Below, piece after piece: positions 1 through 6,880 of a stretch of 60,256 nt of DNA. This DNA comes from Acidobacteriaceae bacterium (lineage in GTDB: Bacteria; Acidobacteriota; Terriglobia; Bryobacterales; Bryobacteraceae). The notes beneath the pieces were generated by a model, which had not been told where the DNA came from, did not search any database, and saw nothing but the letters and a program-made list of their open reading frames with translations. Position 1 is the stretch's first letter. Each line of letters begins with the position of its first letter. The DNA is taken from positions 1-60,256 of the forward strand of contig JAFAMD010000022.1 in NCBI GenBank assembly GCA_019233755.1, given 5' to 3'. The position numbers and the translations under genes were made by a program.

Positions 1-4
1 GTAA

Positions 5-1129
5 TTGCAAAGCCACGAAACAAGCCTACGCATGCTGTATCGCAACATGTGTGAAGGGCCGCTTTCAGCCGTCCTACTTGGCCACGCTAACGCAGTAAAC
101 TCGGATCTCCAACACAACGGCGGCTGGGAACCCCTAATCCACCTCGCCTCTAGCGAACAAATCCTCCCCGCCCTCCACGACTCCCTCACCGCCCTCAACC
201 TCACACCCCACCTCCCCGCCGACGTCGCCGACTTCCTCTCCGCCGTCAAAGAGCTCAACCGCGAGCGCAACCAGCGCATCCTCGCCCAGGCCAGGGCCGC
301 CATCGAAGCCCTCAACCGCGCCGGCATCGAACCCGTCGCCCTCAAAGGCCTCGCCTGCCTGCTCGCCGGCATCTACCCCGATCGGGGCACGCGCTTCCTC
401 GCCGATATCGATCTCTTAGTCCCGGAAAGCGACTTCGCCGCTTCGGTCGAGATCCTCACCGGCCTCGGCTACTCACCCATCGAAGACAACCCCATCGACC
501 TGGCCATCGGCCACACCTACCCCGCGCTCGTCCGCCCGGACTCCATCGAAATCGACCTCCACCGCTACCTCGGCCTCGGCCTCTCCCGGTCGCTCCTCCC
601 GGCCGCGGAGGTGCTGCGCGATTCGGTGCCCCACGAGTTTGACGGCGTCCGCCTCCGCCTTCCCTCGCCCGAGCACCTGGTCACGCACCACATCGTCCAT
701 TCGCAGATCCATGACTTCTATCGCCAGCGCATCTGGCCTTCCCTGCGCGGCATGTATGATCTCCTGCTGCTCCAGCGGCATTTCGGAGCCCGCATCCCTT
801 GGACCGCCATCCAGGCGCGCTTCGAACGGCACCGCCAGTACCCCGTCCTGGCCCTGTATCTCCTCCAGGTCGAAAAAGTGCTCGGACTCGAAAGGCCCAT
901 CCCCCTCCGCCTAAACCCGCTCACGCGCCTTCGCTGGTGGCGCCGGCAGGTCCTGCGCCGGGCACCCCTGCTGCGCTTCATCGATCCCATCTATCTTCTA
1001 TTCGCCGGCCCCCTGCCCCGCACCCGCCGTCTCCGCGACATCCTCCGAGTCCCCGGCGGCTGGCGCTACCTGCTGGGGAAGTTCGTTTCGCAAAAGTTCT
1101 ACGCCCGCCTCCGCGCCGACTTCAGTTAA
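5..1129 (+). CDS. Nucleotidyltransferase family protein (NTP_transf_5-like)
   Basis: This 374-residue protein matches the uncharacterised nucleotidyltransferase family NTP_transf_5. The diagnostic block is visible: ALKG at residues 112-115, then LADIDLLV at 132-139, whose Asp134 and Asp136 should hold the catalytic metal. The C-terminal third is rich in Arg and Leu. A TAA stands directly before the TTG start used here, so the gene is complete. In-frame ATGs at 32 and 47 are alternative starts, and no clear Shine-Dalgarno sequence chooses among them. The acceptor of the nucleotide is unknown and no partner gene is adjacent. The last codons contain one copy of the 13-bp GTTCGTTTCGCAA motif, and the palindromic repeat cluster starts just after the stop. 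The family is fairly certain; the biological role is not known. Confidence 0.8.
   Translation: MQSHETSLRMLYRNMCEGPLSAVLLGHANAVNSDLQHNGGWEPLIHLASSEQILPALHDSLTALNLTPHLPADVADFLSAVKELNRERNQRILAQARAAIEALNRAGIEPVALKGLACLLAGIYPDRGTRFLADIDLLVPESDFAASVEILTGLGYSPIEDNPIDLAIGHTYPALVRPDSIEIDLHRYLGLGLSRSLLPAAEVLRDSVPHEFDGVRLRLPSPEHLVTHHIVHSQIHDFYRQRIWPSLRGMYDLLLLQRHFGARIPWTAIQARFERHRQYPVLALYLLQVEKVLGLERPIPLRLNPLTRLRWWRRQVLRRAPLLRFIDPIYLLFAGPLPRTRRLRDILRVPGGWRYLLGKFVSQKFYARLRADFS
1081..1093 (+). repeat. 13-bp motif GTTCGTTTCGCAA, copy 1
   Basis: This exact 13-mer lies in the last codons of the nucleotidyltransferase gene (encoding FVSQ). The same motif recurs at 2368, with one change at 5658, and exactly on the minus strand at 35251-35263. 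Confidence 0.6.
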
Positions 1130-1137
1130 GAAAAAAA

Positions 1138-1165
1138 TGGGGACTGTCCCTCGTGGACTGTCCCC
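1138..1165. repeat. 28-bp palindromic repeat, copy 1
   Basis: The repeat has two GGACTGTCCC direct units separated by a short spacer (here TCGT). The outer GGGGAC and GTCCCC are complementary, so it can fold into a hairpin with one central T-T mismatch in the arm. It starts 8 bases after the nucleotidyltransferase stop. It is one of six copies between 1138 and 2427. Confidence 0.85.
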
Positions 1166-1176
1166 TTTATTGTTGC

Positions 1177-1206
1177 TGGGGATCCGTGTCCCTTGTGGAC
1201 TGTCCC
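1177..1206. repeat. Palindromic repeat, degenerate copy 2
   Basis: A decayed member of the same family: the left arm reads TGGGGATCCGTGTCCC and the right arm keeps GTGGACTGTCCC. It is followed at 1207-1236 by a low-complexity run of ATTCGTG/GTCCATTCG units that also recurs partially near 2381-2400. Confidence 0.7.
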
Positions 1207-1246
1207 ATTCGTGTTCATTCGCGTCCATTCGTGGCTCTAACAAGGT

Positions 1247-1663
1247 TTAAGGTCCGATCCACACAATCTGTAGATTGGGGATGCTCCGGAACTCGGTATC
1301 TCCTGTTACCAGCGCGGCATGATGTTTCAATGCCAATCCGGCAGCGAACGAGTCGGCGTAGGAGATAGGAAACGCCGCCTTCAATTTTGCCGCTTCGAGG
1401 ATGTCATCGAGGGTAGGAACAACAACGCGAATGGGCAAGGATGGCAGCACTTCCGTGTGCCATTGCTCGGCAGCCTTTCGCGATCTCCTTTTTGCCAACA
1501 AATAATAGACTTCGCCCGCATTGATGGCGCTGAACTGTAACGTAAGCTGCCCGGCTCGAGCGCTGGCGAAGGCGTCTCTAACCGTCGATGCTGCGGCTTC
1601 GCCATTCAACCATGCCATCAAGGCCCAGGCGTCGAGGACTTCAGTCCTCGAGTGTTTTGTCAA
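1247..1663 (-). CDS. vapC: PIN-domain toxin, VapC-like ribonuclease
   Basis: This 138-residue protein carries a PIN domain, the Mg-dependent ribonuclease fold of type II toxins. The four expected acidic residues are present: Asp11 in VLDAWAL, Glu51 in NAGEVYY, Asp104 in SYADSFAA and Asp122 in TGDTEF. It starts at a TTG that overlaps the end of the antitoxin gene upstream by 23 bp, so the pair is translationally coupled, as usual for VapBC modules. VapC toxins inhibit growth by cutting specific RNAs, often initiator tRNA or rRNA; the target of this one cannot be read from sequence. It is probably held in check and autoregulated by the AbrB-fold partner. Length and motif order are normal and the gene looks intact. 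Confidence 0.9.
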   Translation of the reverse strand: MTKHSRTEVLDAWALMAWLNGEAAASTVRDAFASARAGQLTLQFSAINAGEVYYLLAKRRSRKAAEQWHTEVLPSLPIRVVVPTLDDILEAAKLKAAFPISYADSFAAGLALKHHAALVTGDTEFRSIPNLQIVWIGP

Positions 1664-1874
1664 GCTGCCGCTCCTCGATCAGTGCTTCCGTAAGCGAGTC
1701 TCCCCTTTTGAATATTCCCTCGAATTCGCGCCAATCACGGCCCTTTGAGAGCACGATGTCATTCCCATGGACTTCCAGGCGGAGAGCGCTTCCAGGGCCC
1801 AGATGCAATAGTTCGCGTACAGCCAGGGGAATGACCACTTGACCCTTGGATGAGACAGTGACGGTGTCAGCCAT
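1641..1874 (-). CDS. vapB: AbrB/MazE-fold antitoxin, VapB-like
   Basis: A 77-residue protein with an N-terminal AbrB/SpoVT swapped-hairpin DNA-binding domain: VTVSSKGQVVIP at residues 5-16, then VRELLHLGPGSALRLEV. The C-terminal 30 residues are charged and probably wrap around and block the toxin. It precedes vapC and overlaps it by 23 bp in the usual antitoxin-first order. The complex should bind its own promoter upstream of 1874. A palindromic repeat (1914-1943) lies only 40 bp upstream of the start codon, so promoter and repeat are close or overlapping. Confidence 0.88.
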   Translation of the reverse strand: MADTVTVSSKGQVVIPLAVRELLHLGPGSALRLEVHGNDIVLSKGRDWREFEGIFKRGDSLTEALIEERQLDKTLED

Positions 1875-1913
1875 GGTTGAATCTTACCAAGGTAAGTCGC
1901 GTTGTTTCAAAAA

Positions 1914-1943
1914 TGGGGACTGTCCCTACGTGGACTGTCCCCA
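1914..1943. repeat. Palindromic repeat, copy 3
   Basis: A full copy, with GGACTGTCCC, spacer TACGT and again GGACTGTCCCC, flanked by complementary A- and T-rich tracts (AAAAAT/ATTTTT). These tracts lengthen the possible hairpin. It lies between the antitoxin promoter region and the small hypothetical gene at 2032. Confidence 0.85.
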
Positions 1944-2031
1944 TTTTTCTCCCTTCCATTTTCCCTTCCTTCTCAATCACTTCCCGCCCGCCACCCAATC
2001 CCCCGAACGCAGGAGGCCTCATCCTGTCCGC

Positions 2032-2256
2032 ATGCGTAAACTCAAAATCCTCACCCCATCGGGCGAACTCAGCCCGCTGCGCGGTGAAAGATCTTTCGAT
2101 CTCCCGGCGCCCATCAGCGGCGTCCTCGAAGGTCGCGTGACGCCGAAAGAAGCTCTCGAACGGGACGCCCTGACGCTGCCGCGCTCCACCCGGCAAAACC
2201 TGCTGCGCCCCGGCGAAGAACTCGACCCCGTCCTCCGCCACCATCTAAGAAAGTAG
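2032..2256 (+). CDS. Small hypothetical protein
   Basis: A 74-residue reading frame beginning MRKLKILTPSGEL. I do not recognise a family. The frame is open further upstream to 1846, but that part runs antisense to the antitoxin gene and through a repeat, so the ATG at 2032 is the sensible start. The composition (Leu, Arg, Pro, no long hydrophobic run) suggests a soluble protein. The gene is bracketed by two palindromic repeats (1914 and 2274). It could be a real accessory gene or a chance frame; antisense reading is also partly open. Confidence 0.35.
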   Translation: MRKLKILTPSGELSPLRGERSFDLPAPISGVLEGRVTPKEALERDALTLPRSTRQNLLRPGEELDPVLRHHLRK

Positions 2257-2273
2257 AAAGAAGTAGAAAAAAG

Positions 2274-2301
2274 GGGGACTGTCCCTACGTGGACTGTCCC
2301 C
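2274..2301. repeat. Palindromic repeat, copy 4
   Basis: A full copy with spacer TACGT, flanked by A-run and T-run (AAAAAAG before, CTTTTTT after). On either strand it would look like a hairpin followed by U residues, so it could work as a terminator for the small gene ending at 2256. Confidence 0.85.
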
Positions 2302-2320
2302 TTTTTTCATTCCGCTAAAT

Positions 2321-2348
2321 GGGGACCGTCCCCACGTGGACTGTCCCC
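2321..2348. repeat. Palindromic repeat, copy 5
   Basis: Variant copy in which the left arm is GGGGACCGTCCC and the right arm GGACTGTCCCC. The pairing partners differ from the other copies, so the arm mismatch sits at the same centre. It is 20 bp from copy 4. Confidence 0.85.
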
Positions 2349-2367
2349 ATTCTTTTTTGGTGGGAAA

Positions 2368-2380
2368 GTTCGTTTCGCAA
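2368..2380 (+). repeat. 13-bp motif GTTCGTTTCGCAA, copy 2
   Basis: Exact copy of the motif at 1081, here intergenic, between palindromic repeat copies 5 and 6. Confidence 0.6.
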
Positions 2381-2400
2381 TTCGTGTTCATTCACGAATG

Positions 2401-2427
2401 GGGGACTGTCCCTTGTGGACTGTCCCC
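2401..2427. repeat. Palindromic repeat, copy 6
   Basis: Copy with a one-base shorter spacer (TTGT). It ends 17 bp from the stop codon of the cysteine-hydrolase-fold gene on the minus strand. Confidence 0.8.
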
Positions 2428-2443
2428 ATTCGTCCTTCTACGG

Positions 2444-3034
2444 CTACGCCAGGACCGTCACGAATTCATCAGCCGTCAGGACCTCTGCTCGCTGCGGGAA
2501 CAGGCGGCCGAGCAGAGCTTCGTGAAGTTGTGCGTCGAGATCCGCGCAGCAATCCGTGATGACCGCAACCTTGTAATCGGAATCGCCGGCGTGCAACAAC
2601 GTTGAAAGCATTACGCCGCTCGTCGAGATGCCGAATAAAACGATCGTTTCAATGTCCTTCGCGCGTAGGATCATCTCGAGATCGGTTCCGGTGAACGCGC
2701 TCACCCGGTGTTTCGTAATAACGATGTCGGCAGGCTCGGGTCCCAGTGCCGGGTGAATTGCACCCGCTGCGCCCTGGAACAGTTCCTGGTGCTGCGAAGA
2801 CGCCTTTAGGGCAGCGAAAAACTTGTTCCGTTCGCCAATCTCTGGCAATCCCGGTCGGAACCCGACCTGAACCTGGATGACCAGCATGCCCGCACTTCGG
2901 GCCGCTCGGAGTACTCGAGAGGCCCGATCCACGAATTCCTCTGGAGGCTTGGCATAGATCGACACGATGCCGCTTTGACAATCCATCGCAACGAGAGCGG
3001 TGTGAGCAATGTCGAAGGACAGGTCGCTTCTCAT
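2444..3034 (-). CDS. Isochorismatase-like (cysteine hydrolase fold) protein lacking the catalytic Cys
   Basis: This 196-residue protein has the isochorismatase/nicotinamidase fold. Asp18 lies in VAMDCQSG, where the catalytic Asp is expected, and Lys108 in ITKHRVSAF is the usual Lys. The conserved block GISTSGVMLST (135-145) aligns with the typical GIxTNxCVxxT, but the nucleophilic Cys position is Val141. Members with this GVxLST signature form a known subgroup, so the change is probably ancestral rather than damage. Without the Cys, the normal amidase or hydrolase mechanism is unlikely, and the true function is open. The gene stands alone, between the repeat cluster and the DUF1080 gene on the same strand. 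Confidence 0.85.
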   Translation of the reverse strand: MRSDLSFDIAHTALVAMDCQSGIVSIYAKPPEEFVDRASRVLRAARSAGMLVIQVQVGFRPGLPEIGERNKFFAALKASSQHQELFQGAAGAIHPALGPEPADIVITKHRVSAFTGTDLEMILRAKDIETIVLFGISTSGVMLSTLLHAGDSDYKVAVITDCCADLDAQLHEALLGRLFPQRAEVLTADEFVTVLA

Positions 3035-3080
3035 TACGCCAGGGTATCGCCTTGCGTTAAGAGCGTCCTTCCGACGGCCG

Positions 3081-3914
3081 CTAATCGAGCTCCCTAACCC
3101 AGATATTCCGGAAGCTGATTGGCTCGCTGCGGTCGCCGTGCGCCTGCAGTTTAATGGGAGCGCTGCTATACATTTTGTAGAACGGCTTGCCGATATACCG
3201 TGTCTCGCCCTTCAGCTCGAAGTGATTCTGCACCAGCACGCCGTTGAAGAATACCGTGACATAGGCCGGAGTTTTCAGCGAGCTGTCGGCGTTGAACGTG
3301 GGTTCCGTCCATACTACGTCGTAGGTCTGCCATTCCCCGGGCTTGCGAGCCGGATTCGCCAGCGGAATTGCTTGCTTATAGATGCTGCCGGCCTGGCCGT
3401 TTACGTAGGTCTTGTTGTTGTACGCATCGAGAACCTGCAGCTCATATCCGTCGTCGCCGGTCCCGGTGGAGGCTAAAAACACGCCGCTGTTGCCGCGTGC
3501 CTGGCCGGTGCCGGTGATGTTCTCGGGAATCTTCCACTCGATGTGCAGTTGGTAATTCTTGAAGGTCTTTTTGGTTTCGATGTTTCCCTCCGCCTTGTTC
3601 ACGGTCAGCACGCCGTCGGCGACAGTCCATTTTGCGGGAGACTTATCACGCACCGATACCCATTCGTCCAGGTTCTTGCCGTCGAACAGCACGATTGCGT
3701 CGGAGGGAGGCGCCGTGCAGGTGGCGCCCGGTGTGACCACCTTGGGCACCGGCTCCCACACTTCCGTGTCTTCAGGTTTCGCCGCGGTGGCCTGCATTGC
3801 CACGGCTGCTTGTGATTTCACGCCCTGAGGCGCTGCCGGCTTCTGAGCGGAAAGGTGGGGGGCCAGGGCAACAAGAGTTGCAAACACGAGGGATTTCGAT
3901 ATTTGGGTGTGCAT
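3081..3914 (-). CDS. Exported DUF1080 (3-keto-disaccharide hydrolase-like) protein
   Basis: A 277-residue exported protein. The start chosen is the Met followed by HTQISKSLVFATLVALAP, a clear signal peptide ending near SAQ; an upstream Met would add 14 charged residues before it. The mature part is a DUF1080 domain (lamin-G/concanavalin-like beta sandwich), opening with AIVLFDGKNLDEWVS and containing GNSGVFL and YELQVLDAYNNKTY typical of the family. Characterised relatives cleave 3-keto-glycosides; others only bind sugars. It should act in the periplasm or on the surface. It is the most abundant kind of exported enzyme in Acidobacteria and Planctomycetes by general knowledge. No dedicated 3-dehydrogenase partner is nearby. 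Confidence 0.85.
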   Translation of the reverse strand: MHTQISKSLVFATLVALAPHLSAQKPAAPQGVKSQAAVAMQATAAKPEDTEVWEPVPKVVTPGATCTAPPSDAIVLFDGKNLDEWVSVRDKSPAKWTVADGVLTVNKAEGNIETKKTFKNYQLHIEWKIPENITGTGQARGNSGVFLASTGTGDDGYELQVLDAYNNKTYVNGQAGSIYKQAIPLANPARKPGEWQTYDVVWTEPTFNADSSLKTPAYVTVFFNGVLVQNHFELKGETRYIGKPFYKMYSSAPIKLQAHGDRSEPISFRNIWVRELD

Positions 3915-3981
3915 CGCTGTAAATGAGAATACACTCAGTCGCGCTCGATCGGGCAAGGCAATCCGCCAGAGGCCTTCGAAT

Positions 3982-5178
3982 CTACCGGCTCACGCCGTCC
4001 GTCGATACTTCCTTAATGAGACCCGCTCGGACCTGCGCCTGAATCTGTTCTGCCAGGTGCTGTTCGCGATTGGCATCCTCAGCCTGGCCGAGTTGTCTCA
4101 GCGCCGTCCCGAGCACAAAGTGCGCCTCGTAATAGTTTGCATCGAGCGCAATCGCTTTGCGAAGAGGTTCGACGGCTTCACTGGGCTGATTCAGCATTAC
4201 CTCTGACTTCCCAAGTTCGAAGTACGCCTCTTTATACTTCGGGTTTGCGGCGATGGCAGCCTTAAGGTAGGGTACGGCGGAGGCGGGGTCGTTTTGTTTT
4301 CGTAAGATCTCACCGAGCAGGCAGTTTGAAACCGGATCGGTGGGATAGTTTTTCAGCTCGGCCCTGAATTCGGTTGCGGCGGCATCCAGCTTGCCTTGCT
4401 TCCAGTAAATGATGCCAAGGCCGGAATGTACGCCCATGAAGTTTGGATCGGCCTTCTCTGCCGCCTCATACTCGGCCTGCGCTTCCTCTTCGTGACCGGT
4501 CCCATCGTATGCCATGCCCATCATTGCGTGCGCTTCAGGAGAATTCGGATTCACGGCCATAATGCGCGAAAATACCTCCGCTACGCGGTCGAATTGCTTC
4601 GACTGGAAATAGGCCTTTCCGAGCAGGTTCAACGTTTGTAAATCGCCAGGTTGAAGGCGGCTGGCTCGCTCCAGGTATTGTGCGGCCTCCGCATAACGGT
4701 CAAGTGCAAAGAGCGTCAGTCCCGTAAGCTCCAGCGACTGGAAGTCAGGCGTCGATTTCGCGGTCAATTCCAGCGGAGGCAGCGCCTCCTTGTAGCGCTG
4801 GGCCCGAAAGTACGCGAGGCCTAAATTCCGGTTCGTAGCGGGATCGTCCGGCCTGATTTTCAACGCCCGGCGATAAATCTCGATCGCGGCGTTTGTCTTG
4901 CCTTCGCGAGCAAGAGAAATCGCGAGGTCGTTGAGTATCTCAATGGATTCAGGAGCAAGCGCCAGTGCCTGGCGAAAGGCAGCTTCCGCCGCTGCGTTGT
5001 CGCCTTTCTGCAAAGCCTCAGAGCCCGCCACAAGCTGTTTCTGCAACTGCGGATTGGCAGAGAGTGGAGCGTTCTGACCGGATAAAGCAAGAGCGAAGCA
5101 CAGAGCGAAAACACAACGAACCGTTGCACGACGCAATACAACTGGCCGGCGCGCGGCTTTCAGGAACTGGACAACCAC
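3982..5178 (-). CDS. Exported tetratricopeptide-repeat protein
   Basis: A 398-residue protein with an N-terminal hydrophobic export signal (RCVFALCFALALSG) followed by about ten consecutive TPR motifs from residue 45 to near the end. The 34-residue rhythm is plain in blocks such as AAEAAFRQALALAPES, AIEIYRRALKIRPDDP and AVPYLKAAIAANPKYK. TPR superhelices mediate protein-protein contact, and this one should do so in the periplasm. No enzymatic domain is present. The partner is unknown. The gene lies between two other exported-protein genes on the same strand, with gaps of 67 bp and 27 bp, so loose co-transcription is possible. Confidence 0.85.
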   Translation of the reverse strand: MVVQFLKAARRPVVLRRATVRCVFALCFALALSGQNAPLSANPQLQKQLVAGSEALQKGDNAAAEAAFRQALALAPESIEILNDLAISLAREGKTNAAIEIYRRALKIRPDDPATNRNLGLAYFRAQRYKEALPPLELTAKSTPDFQSLELTGLTLFALDRYAEAAQYLERASRLQPGDLQTLNLLGKAYFQSKQFDRVAEVFSRIMAVNPNSPEAHAMMGMAYDGTGHEEEAQAEYEAAEKADPNFMGVHSGLGIIYWKQGKLDAAATEFRAELKNYPTDPVSNCLLGEILRKQNDPASAVPYLKAAIAANPKYKEAYFELGKSEVMLNQPSEAVEPLRKAIALDANYYEAHFVLGTALRQLGQAEDANREQHLAEQIQAQVRAGLIKEVSTDGVSR

Positions 5179-5205
5179 TGGTTAGAAGTTTAGCCTCTCA
5201 GGCAA

Positions 5206-5586
5206 TTAGGTCGAAACTTGAACGGTCAAGCTGCGCTTCCCGGTAAGTTCATTTCGCTGCAAAATCACTCGAGATCCGTCAATCTTGCCGTTGATGTTGG
5301 CCACCGTTAGCAGGTTCCAGCCGTCGATTCCCTCGCCCGAGTGCACCGTGTGAGTTGTCGATCCAAGCTGCGCGGTTACGCTGTTGCCGGCAACTTTGGT
5401 GACACGTGGCGCCTCACTAAGTGCCCGGTCTTCGCCTGGAAGCAACAGGCTGTACTCGTTTGGAATGCGGCCTGGACGATAAGCACGCTTGTTGGGGTGA
5501 TCGGCCGCGTCAGGACTCGGCGAGGGGATGCCCGGCGTGGCGAGGGCCAGACCACCAGCAGATTTGATAAATGATCGGCGATTCAC
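5206..5586 (-). CDS. Small Tat-exported protein of unknown function
   Basis: A 126-residue protein opening with MNRRSFIKSAGGLALATPG, a twin-arginine (RRSFIK) signal. A GTG serves as start. The remaining 100 residues show alternating hydrophobic strands (VTKVAGNSVTAQLG, RVILQRNELTGKRSLTVQV) suggesting a small beta domain. I do not recognise the family. It might be a truncated version of a larger Tat-exported protein, but no homologous continuation is visible downstream. It precedes the TPR gene on the same strand with a 27-bp gap. Confidence 0.6.
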   Translation of the reverse strand: MNRRSFIKSAGGLALATPGIPSPSPDAADHPNKRAYRPGRIPNEYSLLLPGEDRALSEAPRVTKVAGNSVTAQLGSTTHTVHSGEGIDGWNLLTVANINGKIDGSRVILQRNELTGKRSLTVQVST

Positions 5587-5657
5587 TTTTGGGTCTTTTA
5601 CTTGATCTCGGCAGCCTTCACTTTACCGAAGCGCGTATCCTGTCCCCTGCCGAGGGA

Positions 5658-5670
5658 GTTCGTTTCGTAA
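5658..5670 (+). repeat. 13-bp motif GTTCGTTTCGTAA, variant copy 3
   Basis: Same motif as at 1081 and 2368 with one C to T change. It lies in the intergenic region just upstream of the cupin gene. Confidence 0.5.
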
Positions 5671-5671
5671 T

Positions 5672-6178
5672 TTGGCTTCGTTCCTGCAAAATGAGGTAGT
5701 GAGACACATCCAAACGGTAGTCAAAACGACATTCAGCCTCTTTGTTGTTGGCTGCGCCACATTAATAGCGGCAGAAACGCCCGGCGTCGATTTCTACTCA
5801 GCGAAAGATCTGCAGGCGATGGGACAGAAGCTCGCGCAAAAAGGAAGCCCGTTTGCCAGCCAGGACCTGGCCCGCTACGGCAATCACTATTTCCTGCTGG
5901 CGGAACGCGAGGCAACCGGCTCCTCCGAGCTTCATGAACATGAGGCCGACGTGTTCGTGATTGAAACCGGAAGTGCGGTCCTCGTGACGGGTGGAAAAAT
6001 TGTGAACCCGCACACACAAAAGCCCGGAGAAATCCGCGGGACGACCATCGAGGGCGGTGAAAAGCATTCGGTCAGTGCGGGCGATATCATTCATATAGCG
6101 GCCGGAACTCCTCACCAGCTTCTGATTGAGAAGGGCAGATCCTTCACGTACTTCGTTGTGAAAGTCACCAACCAATAA
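5672..6178 (+). CDS. Exported cupin-domain protein
   Basis: A single-domain cupin of up to 168 residues with an N-terminal export signal (TTFSLFVVGCATLIAAE). The metal-site motifs are visible as HEHE (His88, His90) and AGTPHQL (His148); the Glu usually found in motif 1 is not at its normal place. The start is uncertain: TTG at 5672 or GTG at 5699 both leave the signal intact. Its stop codon is followed immediately by the ATG of a ZIP metal transporter (TAAATG), so the two are translationally coupled. That pairing suggests a periplasmic metal-binding or metal-responsive role linked to metal transport, but this is inference; many small cupins have other functions. Confidence 0.8.
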   Translation: MASFLQNEVVRHIQTVVKTTFSLFVVGCATLIAAETPGVDFYSAKDLQAMGQKLAQKGSPFASQDLARYGNHYFLLAEREATGSSELHEHEADVFVIETGSAVLVTGGKIVNPHTQKPGEIRGTTIEGGEKHSVSAGDIIHIAAGTPHQLLIEKGRSFTYFVVKVTNQ

Positions 6179-6880
6179 ATGGCGATTGCATCGCTATTGA
6201 CCTTGCTGGCGCTTGCCGGCGTGGCGGCAGGGCTTTTTATGGCTCATGTGCGATTCCTGCCCGTCCATCTGGCGGCAGCGGGAGGCGGCTTATTGTTCGG
6301 CCTATCGCTGTTCTGGGTGGTGCCAGAAATCGCGGAAAGCGCCGGGCATGCGGTCGCCTGGTCGCTTGTCGTCGCCGTCTGCGGCGCATTGGTGTTCGCT
6401 GACCGCGTCCTTTTGCACGAAATTGAAGAGGCCGGACACGTCGTCGGACCCTTGCTCGCCGCCGCGGCGGTCCACAGTTTTGTAGATGGATGGAGTGTTC
6501 GCGCCATTGCGGGCAATCCCTTGAAGGACGCGGCGCTCGCATTAGGACTCGCTTTGCATAAGGCGCCGGAAGGCCTGGCATTAGGCTGGATCTGCCGGCG
6601 GTCCCTGCCGGCGATCTGGGAAGCGGCGGCCATCAGCGTGTCGATCGAACTTCTCACCCTGGTAGGGGCCGCAATCGAACCGGCCGCGAGCCGGTCCGGC
6701 ACGGCGGCGTTTGGGCCCTGGTGGACCGCCGGCGTGCTTTCCGTCATCGCAGGAAGCTTCCTGTTTCTCGGACTCCACGCAATTCTGCCCAACAGAAAAC
6801 GCCCCAGCGTAATTGGCGCTTTTGTCGGTACTTTGGTGCTCGTGGCATGCGCCAGTCTGGTAAGAACCGGCGCGGTCTGA
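6179..6880 (+). CDS. ZIP-family divalent metal transporter
   Basis: A 233-residue integral membrane protein with about seven hydrophobic helices. The ZIP signatures are present: HSFVDG (His99, Asp103) in the fourth helix and HKAPEG (His127, Pro130, Glu131, Gly132) in the fifth. These side chains form the binuclear metal site of ZIP carriers, which move Zn, Fe or other divalent ions into the cytoplasm. The ATG directly abuts the cupin stop, so the two proteins are probably made together. The C-terminus meets the convergent amidase gene with no gap. Substrate cannot be read from the sequence. Confidence 0.88.
   Translation: MAIASLLTLLALAGVAAGLFMAHVRFLPVHLAAAGGGLLFGLSLFWVVPEIAESAGHAVAWSLVVAVCGALVFADRVLLHEIEEAGHVVGPLLAAAAVHSFVDGWSVRAIAGNPLKDAALALGLALHKAPEGLALGWICRRSLPAIWEAAAISVSIELLTLVGAAIEPAASRSGTAAFGPWWTAGVLSVIAGSFLFLGLHAILPNRKRPSVIGAFVGTLVLVACASLVRTGAV

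Noticed and set aside
1846..2031. N-terminal extension of the small gene at 2032
   Set aside because: It runs antisense through the antitoxin start and across a palindromic repeat.
1138..2427. CRISPR array
   Set aside because: The repeats are unevenly spaced, separated by genes, and no cas gene is present; they are dispersed palindromes.
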